This document shows, one piece after another, positions 25,226 through 37,473 of a stretch of 64,000 bases of DNA. The notes beneath the pieces were generated by a model. That model did no database searches, was not told the origin of the DNA, and saw only the letters and a program-made list of their open reading frames with translations. This DNA comes from Nautilus pompilius (taxonomy: Eukaryota > Mollusca > Cephalopoda > Nautilida > Nautilidae). The first letter of the stretch is position 1; the number at the start of each line of letters is the position of its first letter. The stretch is taken from NCBI GenBank assembly GCA_018389105.1, contig JACATO010000307.1, positions 266,001-330,000 on the forward strand, read 5' to 3'. The position numbers were made by a program, and so were the translations under genes.

Positions 25226-28080
25226 TAGGGAGGAGAAGGCCTGTTTTTCGAAAACTAAACCTACAACTCGCAAATTTATTCAATTATTTTATTATTATTT
25301 TTTTTAAAAAAACAAAATTCATGATTCGACTCGTTTGGTAATAGTAAAGCAGAAACGTTTTTCGTTTTGTTTTTACTTCTGTTCGAGAAAATGATGGATA
25401 GAAACCTACTGATATAATATGACATTTCATAGTACAAAATGAACAAGTAGGCAACCACGTTATAACAGAAGCAAATCAACGAGAAGTGTGAAACTTCTTT
25501 TTTTTTCTTTTATATATATATAGGGGTGTATATGACGCCATGTTTTACGATCACGTCCTCGCCTACGTTAATGCCCACTAGAACTGATTTAGGGCAGTTT
25601 AGATCGAATTCATCTAATTTCTGCAGAATTTAATTTGTAAGAAACGCTGTTCTTAGAATTCTAGTCAGTTTGATAACGTATTTCGGCTCTAACTTGTTTA
25701 AAAACAGGTTTTTTATACATTTTTAAAAATTCCCCTCTAGCTTTTTAACAAACGGCGTCGTCGAATTCGGCCACATGACGTAAATAACGGAGCCGGTCAG
25801 GTATTAAGTCAGCTGCAGCTGAGCGCTGAATCACGAGATACGAGAAGTTGTTGCAGGAATCGGGAAGAACAGGCATGAATGATACTACAGCAGAATGATT
25901 GCGATCAAAAACAAACTCTACTATTACAGGGGTCGTTCGTCTTTTTATGCCAAACTTGTGCAAAAACGAGATCTGCGATTCTTGTACCTGCTCCACGTGT
26001 CACTATTGAACACCTTTTCCTCCAGAGAACGAAATTCCACAATTGGAAGACGGACTTGTGCTACTGTTTGACGAAAAAGGGGCATCCCTAGAGCAGCTGA
26101 CAACGTACAAGAACAAATCTTTAAGTCTGGCGCTGATTTATCTGCACGCCTGGGTACGAAGACCGACGCTCATCACTCTCTGAGAGAAACGGCAACTGGT
26201 CGGACTAGCGCTGACTCCTCTGGCGGTAAGGTCAGATTCGACCGCGATATCTGTCCGTCGGTTACGCTCCTGTATCCGCCAGTCTGTCGGCCGAACCACC
26301 ACATCGATCATATTTCCCACAGGACTTGCCGTTCACGCCAAATGTTGCAGATCTATCAAATCCCAAGAAATCCAGGAATGTTATTCAAAATGCAGGAGTC
26401 AGATCAGCTGGAGTCAACATGGTATCATCACATAGTTATCGGATTTTCAGTCAATACAGTGACATTTCGGGTATCTTCCCTTTACGTAAAGGAAGAACTT
26501 TTTGCCGTTTGCTAAGCGCAGTGGTAAATAGCCATAGACACGGGTTACGAAAGCAAGGAATAAGTTTTCTCTCTGACTATTATTTTTCATATATTATCTG
26601 AGACGGTTCTAGTCGCAACAGTGTTTGAAAACGCAGATTTTATATATATTATATTTTGTCGATAAACCTGAAAATTTGACGTAATTACAAGTGCTTTAAT
26701 TTTTAAGCACCTAGGCGACATATATAATGTGAATGCGCCCCCTATTCTAGTTTGTCACTTGTTTGGTTTGCCTTTAAAAACAAAACAAAAAAAACAATAG
26801 CAGCCAAACAAATAAATAGATGATTTCCGTATTTACTAAAACATTCTCCCGTTCACAAACGGAAACCATCTGACAGTGTGTCCTGGACTCCGCATTGACA
26901 AAGCTGAAAGTTGTCATGATTTTCAGCTTCTGTGAGCTGTGTAGCGCAAACAAATTCTTACGGGGTTGCGCGAACCTGGCTGTTTACGTATTGTCAGCCT
27001 AAGAAGATGATCAAGATTAGCTGTGACGTCAGAGCGCCGTCACCCTACTCTGGTCTCTCTCTCTCTCTCAACAATAACTTCGTGGTTTCGTTTCGTTCCG
27101 TTTCTTCCCGAAGACAATATAATGGCGCCCACTGTCCTCCGCCAGACGCTGCTTACAAAAAAATAGTAGATGTCTACCATATATTATATCGCCCATTAAA
27201 AGAGCGTTGCGGTGAATAAAGAATCGCTAAGTACTTATTTACTCTAAATTTAACTAGAAGCTCAATTTTTCTTTTTGTGCGAACTCACTAAAGCACGAAG
27301 TATGACCACGTGAAATGTGTCTGGATATTATACACACATTAACTCGACACCGGCGTGTATGGAGAGCGCCGTCATGCGTGGGAATATCATTTTTATTCAT
27401 ATGACTGGGCAGCATTGCTCGCTGAATATAACGACTCGTTATAGATGGCAACCGGAACGAATTTCTTTCATCAGGTCATCTGCTCTTTGTGTGCCTTTGT
27501 GAACTACTTGTACATAATAATTACAATAGTAGGACATTTCATGTCGGTTCCTAAGAACGCAAACTCGAGTCGGTTGAGTTGTCAAGTTTCTGGGATGAGT
27601 TGCTTCCCCTTTTTGTTTTTCTTAAAATCTTAGAAACACGATGGCGCTGAAACCAGAAAAGAAAATCAATGAATCAAAATTTTGAAGCTTCACAAAGCCA
27701 AAGACAAAGAAGAAGAAAAAAGAGCAATAGCAAACTTCCTTATTATTCTCTGTCTTTTTCTGAGGCAATATCTGACAGTGAATGAGTGCTAAGTGCATTT
27801 CTGTGGATAAATAAAACTAAATATTTAGAATAAATGGGTTTTATTTTAATCTTGTCAGTACAAGGGCTCTCCCTTTGTTAGCAGCCGCACAACACAAGGA
27901 GCGACTACGTAAATGCATTTCCAAATATGTAAATACTCAGACGATAAAGATCGGCATGCATCCATCTTTTGACTGCCTAGCATCGTTACATCATCGTCAT
28001 TTACTTCCAAATTAATCTATATATCACCAATTGAAACCCAAACCAGACATTTACTTCCTAGTCCGCAATGCGCATGGCTT
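25226..28080. other. Intergenic, no gene seen
   Basis: AT-rich DNA with a T8A7 tract (25298-25312), a short (TA)n run near 25512, a CRE palindrome at 27024-27031 and a (CT)n run near 27055-27069. No recognisable coding sequence. Confidence 0.6.
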
Positions 28081-28620
28081 AATGGTTCTTTTAGGTCGCT
28101 AACGTATAAATGCGAGTACTTCTGATTGGCCCGCCCTCCATAGCCCAAAACCTTCTGCTGACTGGTTACTGTCTCGCTGGTGACGTCATTTCAGGTGCGC
28201 GCGCAGTACTGTGGGGGCTTTGTAGCTAAGTGACATTTCAATAATATAGCGGTAAAAGAAACCAGTTGCTCGGTGTAAAACAGTCGACGCATCTCTCTCT
28301 CTCTCCTGCCGCTGCTGCTGTTGCAATTACACCGAGTAGCGACGAACTCCTCGAATTTACTTTAATCGTCACGAGTCTGTTTGGTAGCGCTGCAGTCGGT
28401 CGTTCGATCCCATCTCCCAATGTTCTTCCGGAGAAGTCTCGCACGCCTTCCACGCCTGTCCAGCCTCTTTCTCCGGTTTGTCCAACGATATAACAGCAGC
28501 AAAGAGTTAATGGTGGATTTATCCGACAGATTACTTTCGTTCTTACCGAAGTGCGAGTGGCTCCGTCCATCAGAATTGTTGGCTGAAAGATTCAGTGTCG
28601 TCTTTGCGAGTTGTTAAAAC
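28081..28620 (+). promoter_or_regulatory. Promoter-like cluster: TATA-like, inverted CCAAT, GC box, CRE
   Basis: TATAAATG (28105-28112), ATTGG (28125-28129) running straight into CCCGCCC (28130-28136), and a full TGACGTCA (28181-28188) occur within 85 bases. They are followed by a CpG-rich stretch and a CT run near 28293. These are standard core and proximal promoter elements. No ATG-initiated frame I recognise follows, so any product would be non-coding, or the site acts as an enhancer. Confidence 0.32.
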
Positions 28621-30103
28621 CGGAACCAGTTTTATCTAAATTAAAAACGACAGCATCATTATCATTATCATTATTGATATGTGAAAGAAAATCATAACAA
28701 AGATTCAGTTTAAGAAATAAAGTTGTTTGTCTGTTCGATGCAGTAAATCAGGGTTTTTGTCGTGTTATTGCTCGTCTCTCGCCAGTTTCGTTTCGGTCTA
28801 AGAACAATGGGCCGGTGTTCCTCGATAAAAGAAGTTCAGATGCTATCCCGCTGCTCTGAAGGTGGGTGGTAGAGCAATGAAAGACAATCTTTTATAACAT
28901 CTGCCCAGCCCATATATAAATCATATCGCCTCCAATTTTGTTCCTTTACGAGTTCCTAATCATTTGACACCTGACCAGGTAAGATGTAAATTTTTAAAGC
29001 GAATGACCGTTTTAGACATTTCTTTTAATATGCAGCCAGGTATCCGCGGCTGTGCGACTAAAAGTACCCTCCAGCCCCCTCCTAGTGATAGAACTGTTAG
29101 AGAGTGGAGTAAATAATTACCTGTTGGTGTAGTTAATGACCGTATTAATCAATAGAAAAGTTGTACTGATGGCATTTTCATTTTTGGGGTGGGGTTGTTG
29201 GCTTCCTGCCGCCTCACAGCTTCTACGTTAAACAATAAGTATATTTTGTATCTATTTTTAAGCGACAGAATTAAAGGGGAGACTACTATAATAAAATTAA
29301 TCACTCTGTGCTACAATTAACTGCTAAGCCTAAGTTTCGGAGATAAATTCCTGTGGCTGTAACTAGGTTTGGTCTTTAGAACCATCTTGGTGTTGTGCTG
29401 TCCGTATTTTTGTTCGTTTGTTTCATTCGCCAGTAAAATCTCTTTCCAATCTCCAATTAATCCCGATATCTCAGCCTGTCAACCAAATGCTCTTTTAAAT
29501 ATTTTAAAAATTATTTTATTTGCTACTTCTTCTTTTTTAAAGCTAGTTGATTCATTTCTTCGTCGTCACGAGGCTAACTTTAAAAATATTTCTGATGACC
29601 TGTTTCTGAGCTCTAGAGAGAAGAATGGAGACTTTCGCAAGTGTTCGTGATGCCACAGTTTGAAGTTTACGCCCCCTAACAGCGGGCGATACAAACCTGA
29701 CGTCACTTCCGCTGTGACGAGCGGTAAACACGAGTTTAGTTATGGTCAGGGCACTAACGTGTTTGTTTTTTTTAATTGTAAGAGGTCAGATTTGCTATCA
29801 CTGACGGAGGCAAAAGTATTAACTTTCTGAAAAGGTATTTTCGTCTCTACGTCTGCATTATCTGGCAGAGGAAGGCCGCGTTATAGAATAGCAAAGTTTC
29901 CCCATCGTTTCACCGTGACTGTTTTCCAAAGGAGTGCGCGCCCGCCGAACAGTCATGTAGTTTTGCCCCACCTTTTGTTCAGGTAGACTTTGTGGTACAC
30001 GAACGCAGAATGATTAATATTAATTAAACTTTTTCTTGGCTGATTGATCCCATGTTCAGTATCATAAACCATCCTGCTCTCTCTCTCTCTCATATATATA
30101 TAT
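28621..30103. other. Intergenic, no gene seen
   Basis: AT-rich sequence with a CRE palindrome fused to an Ets-like core (TGACGTCACTTCCG, 29698-29711) in a short GC-richer patch, and CT and AT simple repeats at 30078-30103 just before the MITE. Confidence 0.6.
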
Positions 30104-30686
30104 AAGTCGACCCCCGCGTAATCGCGGCCCCGGTTATTCGCGGAATTTTCCTTAGAACCTAACTAATAATTGTTCGTGGAAACCCCCGCATATTCGCGCA
30201 ATCGCAAATATCTTCCGCGATTTTTTAATGGTTTTTTTCGTGGCGATATATATTTTTTCACGCTTTTTAACGCTAAATTATTAATAACAATATAATTTAC
30301 TAATTTTGTAATATAAATACTAATGTAAATTCAGCAAAATATCAATATAAAATAAACGCTATTGGCTGGAGGTTTGAAAGTAGCCAATCCAAGAGCGGTA
30401 TTCATTTCTCCTTGCTGCTGATTGGCTGCTGCCCACGAGGCGCTGTCTCAGGCAGATGCAACCCAGCATCATCCCAGTTTACCACGTGTAGCTATCTCGA
30501 GTGTTTCGCTGAGTGTTGTATTTTTTATTAAATTATTATTATATATTTACATATATTTTTTATTATATGTTACGTTATATTTTGACGTTTATAGGCATTT
30601 TTATGGACCACGTCCAATATTCGCGGATTTTCACTCGTCGATGGTGCTCTAGGAACGCAACCCCCGCGAATACCGGGGGACAACTG
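30104..30686. mobile_element. Pogo/Tigger-like MITE (non-autonomous DNA transposon)
   Basis: The left end reads AGTCGACCCCCGCGTAATCG. The right end, reverse-complemented, reads CAGTTGTCCCCCGGTATTCG. These are imperfect terminal inverted repeats set in TA-rich flanks, which fits a TA target. The ends, built from CCCCCG and ATTCGCGG modules, resemble the termini of Tigger/pogo elements such as human MER2. Each end carries extra internal CGCGAAT-type submotifs (left near 30136 and 30195, right near 30629 and 30665). The AT-rich interior holds no transposase and includes two ATTGGCTG motifs near 30361 and 30420. The element sits inside CT and AT simple repeats. Confidence 0.72.
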
Positions 30687-33600
30687 TATATATATATATA
30701 AATAATTAATTAATAGCTGAATTAAATCGAAATGCATGTTCGTTGATTTTACCTTTTTTACCTGACATCAGAGAGGGTGAGGGGGGGGGTAAAAAATATC
30801 ACCATGACAAGGTGCCATCCTGCATCCCTATCTGAAATAAGAAATATTGATTTCTCTCTTGTAAACGGCTTTTATCACTTTTCGTCTTGCTCAGTACCAT
30901 TAGTTCTTCATTGACGCCGAAAAATCCCATCAAGTCAAAATAGGATTTCAGTTAAGCATAGCTTGGTTCCGACGTACAGAATAACTTGGAGTTTACTCTC
31001 TTGACTACCGAAAACATTTGTGGCAAGGTTCCCCGTATAAGCGAATGGTAGGGCAAATATGGCAGAACAACAGGTAAAAGATGTGCTATGAAAATAGAGT
31101 TATTGTGGTGCTTTTAGAAAGGCATTTTGGTTATTCTTTTCGAAGCTTCTAGAGAATCAGAAGGATAACGACTGATAATTCCTCCAATGCCAGAACAACT
31201 TTCCAAAGAAATCCATGGTTCACCAATTGCACGTTTTAGTCGTCACAAAATATTCGGTAGTTTGTCGTCAAAAGTTTGAGGTATTAAACAATTTTCTATC
31301 TCTCTTAAGTGTAGGGATTCTCATGGGGTTTTGTCATTACATACCTTTTCCTATGAATAAAGTAAATGATGCGAATACCGTACTATTCGATTTATTGCCT
31401 GCGATTTGTTTTAGAAGTCTTTCTCTATTTATTAGTGGAAACAACGAGTTTGGATTATTCATTTGCATTGAAATTAGTTCACAATCGAAATGAAAGGGGC
31501 CCACATTAAATCGGTCTGACATTAAAGATATCTCCCTTGAGCGTTGCGAATCACCTGACCAGATTCTCCGAGATTACCGCGCGGACCGAACGCTACAAAT
31601 CAAGGTCCAAAAGTCGAAACTGACTAAAAGTCTCCATAAAAACAAACCTCATATTTAAAGACTGGACAGTAAACTCGTAAATGAACATACAAATTAAATT
31701 ATTACTGTTTGCCTGGGGGGGCTGATACTTCCCAGGTTAGCTTACTAAAAATCTACTTCTCTCAAATTTGTTTCCGTGGTTGGGTAAATTCGAGAAGACA
31801 CACGACCGACAAAACGCCGACTCGATGCGGGTGCACGAACCGGAAGTTCAAAGCAAATCGAATTAACGTTCCAGCCACTGTTTTCTCGGACCCGTGACAC
31901 GGCTTAATCTGCTGGTTCCGCGTTCCCCCGCTACGGCGACGAACGCCCTCCAGCATTCCTCGCGTCCCTCGCTGGCTCGCCGCCGCCGCCGCCGCGACCA
32001 GCGCAAAACGAAAGTAGAAGGTCGTCAAGCCGTCTTCCTGCCGGGCACCCACCCCCTTGTCTAATTGCGGCGCGGCAGAAGTTTGATGGAGCGGGCGCTC
32101 CGAAGACGCCACTTCGATTTGACTCCGTCACGTTGTAATCCCAATGTTAACACAGCCGAGAGGATTGGCGCATCTCTCCCCGCCAGTTTAAAAGTGTTCT
32201 TGTTGTTTCGGGGAGGGCATCCTCTTATGAACCTCCTGGCCATGAGGCTATTTTCGCTGTGTCCCATTTATAAGAGAAAGACAAACTACCCGCAGGGTGG
32301 AAATTTTGGTGCAAGTTATGGATTTTTATATTCTTCTGAAATCAAAAAGAGCAAACGGCCATCTTTTCACGGTGGCATGACCTGTGATCTTCGACACCCA
32401 GTGAAGGTGGGAGGGGTCATTAGGGATGAACTAGAGATTATTACTGTTTTGGGATCTTACCAACGTTAATCCAAAACGATTCGAATCAATATTCGTGGGG
32501 CTCTCTTTTAGCAAATTTTAAAACATTTACAATACAAAAAATTAGTTTTAAAAAATGTCCCTGACTTCCTTCTTCGTGAGGAGAGTTTTTCCTCTCGCGA
32601 GTGTAGTCGTTTTATGTGCGTATAAGACAACAGATTTTGTTTCATTCCTTTTTTTCATGTTACAAATGTCGGAATTGAATGTTGCATCGGGCTTCCCCAA
32701 GTGCTAATGTCAACAACGTGGTGAGTCACGTGTTCACAAAAACACCGGTTGACGGCAGGCTAACAGGAAGCAGGTTCAAATAAGCCCCCTTACGTTCAAT
32801 ATCAGTGATATTTATCACGTTATTAGCCCCACACAAAAAAACTCTCTCCACGGGGTGATGAGAAGACAGACCCTGTTACATCCCGACGTGGGCCGGCCGG
32901 TGTGATCCGTATAACGGGTTATTATTTTGTTTTCTGTTATAAATTCACAGCAAAATATTTGTTGACTGAAAAAAAAAAGGCCACCATCTGCCGGAAGTAG
33001 GCAAGTATATGGCAGTTATTTGTGTTATAACGAACGAGCGAGTGAGATTTCGCTTTGATTGAAATTTTTAAAAATTTCTATCTCTATTTACAAAAGTAGT
33101 CTATGGACTTTATAGTCTATCGCTCGTTTTATCTTCGTTTTTATAAACCTACCGGTCTGTCTGTGGCGGCCATTGTCGTCGCCATGGTGACCGAACTTCG
33201 ACTTGTCACGCAGAATGCAAGGCAAAAAAATTTTTTAAAAAAGACTGGATGGGAGGAGCAGGATTAGGGTTAATCCTTCGGCCAGCAGTGCAGGTAAACA
33301 GGGGGATAAAGGAGGTGTCTGATCTGACGTGACGACTCCAACGGACTTGAGAAAACACTTTTTCATTCAGTCTTTTAAGTAGCACTCTGTGAACGATAGG
33401 CTGGTAATGGCGGGGTGCGCGCCTCTTAATGGAGTTCGTGCTACTCGAGGGTCTCGTTTGTAACGAGAGTCGCCATCGAGAATCTACGATGGAAAATGTA
33501 CTGCAAGTTTTGTATCATGATAGTTAAGTTAGTTCGCTGTCTCTCTACAGTCAGTGAAACCAAATAACATCATCTGTTTGAACCTGGTGTATTAAAGATC

Positions 33601-34986
33601 CATATTACTAATTTTGCTTTTTACTGTTATCTGGGTGATATATCGTATTAAGAGCTTGAAAAGATTATTACGGTGAAAACGATCGATTGAAGGTGGTGGA
33701 TATTCATTTGATACGATTACAGTTTTTACCTGCTGGCATTTGGACCAGAGACCGCCGACGGAGGTGTAACTCTCCTGGTGTGGATGGCAATCATTCTCTG
33801 TGCAGCTTCACTTGGAGCGCCTGTCGCTGTCTGATCTTACGTTTCCACTCCGCGATCTCTCCCAAGCCCTGTAGAACAAAGCGGACACTGGTGTAAGTTC
33901 AGTTATAAATACTCTGCCGAATCTTTGGAGATAAAGGGGCACATTAATGCTAATGCTAGTTTATTTATCCTTTGTCTACATCACCATTTGCAGAAGTTAG
34001 ACGCCAAGTACCAGTTAATGCAACTCTGTCTGTCATGTAAATCGAGAGCGTTCTCATTTCGCCTTCTCTACGATGGCAAACCGACGGTGTTCTGAATCAT
34101 ACACGCGTCGACCACGGACGACCCAAAGAATCGCCATTTTCTGTTATAGTTTTAAAATCTTTTTTGTAGAAATGATCACCGCGTTTCTTCTTCTTCTTTG
34201 TTTAATTATTTTGCTATTACAGATGGCTTGACATTCGGCGCGAAAGTGTTTTTATCTGACCCGTTAGAAAAGCTTTAATTGTTTTTTCTTTCTTATATTG
34301 TAAAGACGTTAATTATATGGGTAATCTGTCAGGGTTAGGGTTAAAATTAAAGACGGCTCAACCTTGAAGATTTGAGGAAGGAAGCGAAAAGAGATAAAAC
34401 AAGAGAAATTTTTTATATAGTAAACAAAAGAAACTCCTCCATCTCCCGCATCTTGCTCGTGTTTTAGATGTCGGATATTAAGGGGAAATCGAAAACAGCA
34501 GTTCGGCAGTAAATGTAGCGTACACAGGCTGGTGTTCTTTTAACTCGCTGTGACCAGGCAAACACACGTGTGCGTTCTGTCTGGTTGGTGTACGCGTGAT
34601 TTCTTGGAGGCGTGAATGTGTGGAGAATTTTCGTGAAGAGCGAGCGCTCCACCGTGGCTGATCAAAGGACGGCTGCCCGAATTAATCGACTTATTAACTC
34701 GCTTTGACACTCATCAAGACTATCGAAAACAGGTTCGGCGTCTCCTCGCTATAGAGCGGGTTGGCGAGGACATTAAACCCGGGGAGCCGGCTGGGCCTGA
34801 TTGGCAGAAACGGCAAAGTAGTCGGCTCGGCTGGGGCTCCTTTGTATGAACATTCCCCTGGTTTTAAGTACTTTACTTTGTTTTTATGCCATCTATACGT
34901 ATGTTCCCTTTGTGAAATAGCTTACGCTCGGTCTTCTGGTGAGCGCTATTAGATGGAAATGATCTGGAAGTTTATTGTTTGGTAAT
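30687..34986. other. Intergenic, no gene seen
   Basis: AT-rich DNA interrupted by a CpG-rich patch at about 31,890-32,260 that contains a GCC-repeat run near 31,980-31,995. A 134-codon + frame there (32065-32469) and antisense frames are unrecognised. An A7T6A6-type tract lies near 33226. Confidence 0.55.
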
Positions 34987-34997
34987 CATGGTTCAGA

Positions 34998-35213
34998 TGG
35001 CATCCTGGCGTAGTGGGTAGCGAGTTCGATCCCCTGTGGGGTCGGAGTGCGTGCTGTTGATGAGGGCCAAAAGCCCTCCTCTGGACGTTGACATTCACCT
35101 CGACTCTCAACCTGGAGAGGGACAGACTCCGCCAGTTGTAAAAATACCCTGGATATACCTCTCGAGGTGCCCCAACGACCTACGGCTTATGGGACAAGTG
35201 AAGTGAAGTGAAA
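34998..35213 (+). mobile_element. tRNA-derived SINE with target-site duplication and (AAGTG)n tail
   Basis: A 216-bp insertion is bounded by an 11-bp direct repeat with one mismatch (CATGGTTCAGA at 34987-34997 and CATGGCTCAGA at 35214-35224), the mark of a retroposed element. The head contains a pol III A-box-like TGGCGTAGTGGG at 35006-35017 and a B-box-like GAGTTCGATCC at 35023-35033. The gap between them is only about 5 bases, whereas tRNA-derived promoters have roughly 30, so the D-arm/anticodon part appears deleted. The tRNA-unrelated body contains a CCTGGATATACC segment near 35148 and ends in a short AAGTG-type tail (35197-35213) instead of poly(A). I do not recognise the family. The nearly intact duplication suggests a moderately recent insertion. 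Confidence 0.8.
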
Positions 35214-35224
35214 CATGGCTCAGA

Positions 35225-37438
35225 GACGGGGGGGGCATTTTCTCCTTCAGCCGGCGGAGTTAACGCGACTGGTTGACTAGCAGCGGGGCGATGTTGCTGT
35301 CTTGGTAAAATGCCAGTGCACCGCTTAAACGGGGTGGTGCGTAAGCACGAAGTGTGGCACGCACCAGAAACAACCTCGATGTGTCCATCTTTTATCTTCA
35401 AATAACCCGAAACGTTAGAAATTCCACTCACCAGTATCTATCCTTCTGTTTATTAAAATTAAAAAAAACAACAACAGTAAACAAAGCTGAGGTATATGCT
35501 CACCTACCTGCTAGCGAGGCTCTATACATCACGGTTAATAAAAAAGAACTTCCAGGTAAGAAGAATAAACGGCCATTTTGTCGACGTCTCTGGGAAATGA
35601 CCCCAGGTCAGTCACGTGGCGTACAAGTGACGTCTAAACTAAATTTTACCCCCACGTCATTTAAAGAGTTTGACAAAATTTAACAAATAACGCGCACACA
35701 GATTTTAAAATCAGTTAATAGTTGTTTCCCTTTGTAAGTAAATGTAATACATTTGGTTGTATTTTTTTTATTGAGCCGTATCTTCCACTGGTTATGTACT
35801 GTACTTATATAGTCTTTCAAACCAGTTAGTGATGGGGCGTGACGTAGTTATTTCCCTTAGACCAGAAATCGATTCATCTGGTAGGAACTAATGGTTTTTT
35901 TTTTGTTGTTGTTGTTGTTGTTAGTGGAGCCTTAACACTAAAAGATTGTATCTGAATTCGGATTAACGTGTGAGTGCTTGGGAAGAGAGTAGTAGGTTTC
36001 TTAATCTGCTGTCTTCTACGTATAACGTCCATGTGGTCGATCACGGAGAGTACAGAAGGAACTTTCTGACTGCGCCATCGACTCGGCTGACAGTCGTGCC
36101 TGTTGCCAAGCATCATCATCACTTGTCGGTTGCGTGGCCGTATTGAAAAGAAAAGATATCAGCAGCATCCCTTGCAAACTGCACAAATCCGTCTCGTTTA
36201 AGTGAGATGAAGGTGAGGAAATCTCCCACGGCCTCTTAGCGTTTAGAATGTTAAACGAGATCGTTAAGAAGGACGGCAACCTGCATTAGTTCCCCCAGTA
36301 TTGGAAACCCCGGGTAATGAAAATCGTTAAGTCCTATCCAGACTCCCTTGAGTTTATGTTTAAGGGAAATTTATGGGCACTAAGATGAATTTACATATTT
36401 AAAAAAATAAAATAATTTAAAAACGTAACCGACAACTTTTTAAATGATCAGTTGGACGAGAACGCGCCAGTGAGTTATTTTCACTCACGTTACGACTGTT
36501 GCCATGACGATGTGGAGAGAACGTAGATTTCACAGCGTCGCTACTTCGAGAGGAAAACAGAGAACATTCGGGAAACAAGATCAGAAAGTGTCTTAATAAT
36601 GATAACTTTAGTATTCAGAGCCGAAACGTATTTTATTCATTTTGTTTTAAGACTACATGCAGAACAGAGTAAGCTGTTGTTTTAAACTGCTTGCTGAGAT
36701 GGCCGGATTTCTGCACTTTAGATATTCGGGGGAGCATCGATTTATTATCGAATATTGAAAAAAATAATAAACAACAGCTGACTGGCGGCGAAAGGTGATT
36801 TTATCTTTTTTATACTTATGTAAAACTCTTTTTTTTTTAACTGGTGTCGTTACGAATATTTTCTGTTTGTTTGTTTTCCAGTGTTTCAATGTTGTGTTCT
36901 TGCATAGCCAATAAATTTTGTCTGGTTCTAAAAGCATTTTCTGACTAAAAAATCAAATATTTTTCACTGCAAAACCACGAGGAGCCTCGTTCTGTGTATC
37001 GGTTTTGTTTTCGTTTACAGCTGCAGAGTTCGGATTATCTGCCTTATTTAGGCCGCTTTGTCGTTGAAAACGTAGAAGATGGATGGAGCCTCTGGAATTT
37101 ACCATTCCTGGTTGGTTTCGTGTGATTCCAGTTTTGAGGTTGCACGTAAATATATTTTTTGAAGATAAACTGGCCGAAAATAGTTATACAACTACGTGTG
37201 CGCGCCCGTTATATATATATATATAGAGAAATAATATATTAATTTTTCCCTCTCTTTCTCGTATACTCCTTCAGGAATATCTCCTTCGAAAGGAAATCTT
37301 CAACCATGGCCAGTTTTTTACATAAAACGCTAGAAATCAGCTCTGATGTAAATAATCTTTGATTTCTTTCCCAGCAAATTTCCAAATGACCAGGTGAACT
37401 CTAAAAACTTTGATTCTTTTTATTATTATTATTATTAT

Positions 37439-37473
<35 letters not shown>

